A stretch of 12,688 bases of DNA. It comes from an uncultured Erysipelotrichaceae bacterium (GTDB lineage Bacteria > Bacillota_I > Bacilli_A > RF39 > UBA660). Shown here one piece after another: positions 12,256-12,688 of this stretch (positions within the stretch are counted from its first letter, which is position 1; each line of letters begins with the position of its first letter). Location of the stretch: positions 1 to 12,688 of the forward strand of contig CACZQZ010000135.1 of NCBI GenBank assembly GCA_902783405.1, read 5' to 3'. A program made the position numbers and the translations under genes. The notes beneath the pieces were generated by a model. It made no database searches. It saw nothing but the letters and a program-made list of their open reading frames with translations, and had not been told where the DNA came from.

Positions 12256-12688
12256 ATGAGCAAATTAAAAAATTTCATTAGAAATAATTTATTAGGTGCT
12301 ATTATAGGAGGACTCATATTCGGGGCAAGCGGAGTAATCGCAGATACTATCGTAAAAAGTAATGATGTATCCTATAGAGATACAGATGTAAAAGATGCAG
12401 TAGATGATTTATATAGAGTTGCAAATATTCATGTAGAAGATATAAAAAATGAACTCAAAAATGAGATATATCCAGTAGGTAGTATATATATTTCAACGAC
12501 AGATACAACATCAGAACAAGTAGCAAATAGATTTGGAGGAACATGGCAGGCGTTTGGTAAAGGAAGAACTTTGGTTGGTGTAGATACATCAGATGATGCT
12601 TTTAAAACGGTAGAAAAAACAGATGGATCAAAAACTCATAGTATAGCAGTAGGAAACTTACCAGCTCATACTCACTCAGTAGATGCAG
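12256..12688 (+). CDS. Membrane-anchored or secreted phage tail-collar-like protein, 3' truncated by window edge
   Basis: 144 codons are visible and the frame is still open at the window end. A basic N-terminus (MSKLKNFIRNN) precedes a hydrophobic Gly-rich segment LLGAIIGGLIFGASGVIA (12-29), which reads as a signal peptide (possible cleavage after VIA) or membrane anchor. Then comes VSYRDTDVKDAVDDLY (38-53), a short motif common in repetitive exported proteins, and from residue 72 YPVGSIYISTTDTT (72-85), RFGGTW (92-97), GRTLVGVD (103-110) and NLPAHTHS (134-141). This series is the usual signature of phage tail-collar/tail-fibre tip domains, where the HxH may bind metal. Phage tail proteins normally lack export signals, so a cell-surface role is suggested. 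RBS candidates are AGGAG (12235-12239) and AAAGG (12243-12247); the second gives the better spacing (8 nt). No other phage genes are in view. Confidence 0.78.
   Translation, partial: MSKLKNFIRNNLLGAIIGGLIFGASGVIADTIVKSNDVSYRDTDVKDAVDDLYRVANIHVEDIKNELKNEIYPVGSIYISTTDTTSEQVANRFGGTWQAFGKGRTLVGVDTSDDAFKTVEKTDGSKTHSIAVGNLPAHTHSVDA

Noticed and set aside
1..12688. CRISPR array, tRNA or rRNA genes, insertion sequences
   Set aside because: No regularly spaced direct repeats, no tRNA cloverleaf or rRNA-like stretch, and no transposase or paired terminal repeats were seen in the window.

Overview
The window looks like chromosomal DNA from a low-GC (very A+T-rich, by eye under one third G+C) member of the Bacillota, probably an uncultured gut-type lineage near the Bacilli/Erysipelotrichia/RF39 group. 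Three things point there: a glmS ribozyme upstream of glmS, the gene order yqfC-yqfD-(vanZ)-ybeY-dgkA-cdd-era-yqzL-recO that matches the Bacillus subtilis cluster, and the codon and regulatory style. TGA is a stop (cdd, vanZ, recO and the DUF1653 gene end in it) and Trp is TGG, so this is the standard bacterial code and not the mycoplasma code. All genes seen are on the + strand.

Region 1 (1-2.7 kb): the 3' part of an ORF6N/PLD-like gene is followed by a promoter overlapped by an inverted repeat, a glmS ribozyme, a hairpin that can mask the ribosome binding site, and glmS. Region 2 (2.7-4.5 kb): a DMT-family transporter, a small Lys-rich helical protein and a histidine phosphatase follow in the same direction with no clear terminator between them. 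Region 3 (4.5-6.4 kb): a promoter drives a pair of overlapping unknown genes (a small helical protein and a predicted beta-propeller), ended by a good terminator; then a tspO gene with its own terminator. Region 4 (6.4-6.9 kb): a stand-alone type IV pilin-like gene with its own promoter and terminator.

Region 5 (6.9-12.1 kb) is a tightly packed operon: two sporulation genes (yqfC, yqfD), a VanZ-family membrane gene, then rRNA maturation/ribosome assembly (ybeY, era), lipid kinase (dgkA), pyrimidine salvage (cdd), a tiny yqzL-like gene, a DUF1653 gene and recO. Several genes overlap by 4-32 nt. A terminator that includes the recO stop codon closes the operon. Compared with B. subtilis, phoH and pgpH (yqfF) are missing between yqfD and ybeY and a vanZ-like gene sits there.

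Region 6 (12.1 kb to end): a strong promoter, a leader of about 100 nt with two competing pairings, and the 5' part of a gene for a membrane-anchored or secreted protein carrying a phage tail-collar-like domain.

I do not see a clear-cut new multi-gene defence or mobile system. The observations most worth following are the ribozyme plus RBS-masking hairpin, the secreted tail-collar protein with its structured leader, the unknown helical/propeller gene pair, the leader-peptide-like small protein, and the altered sporulation/era cluster. All identifications are from reading motifs; no database search was run.
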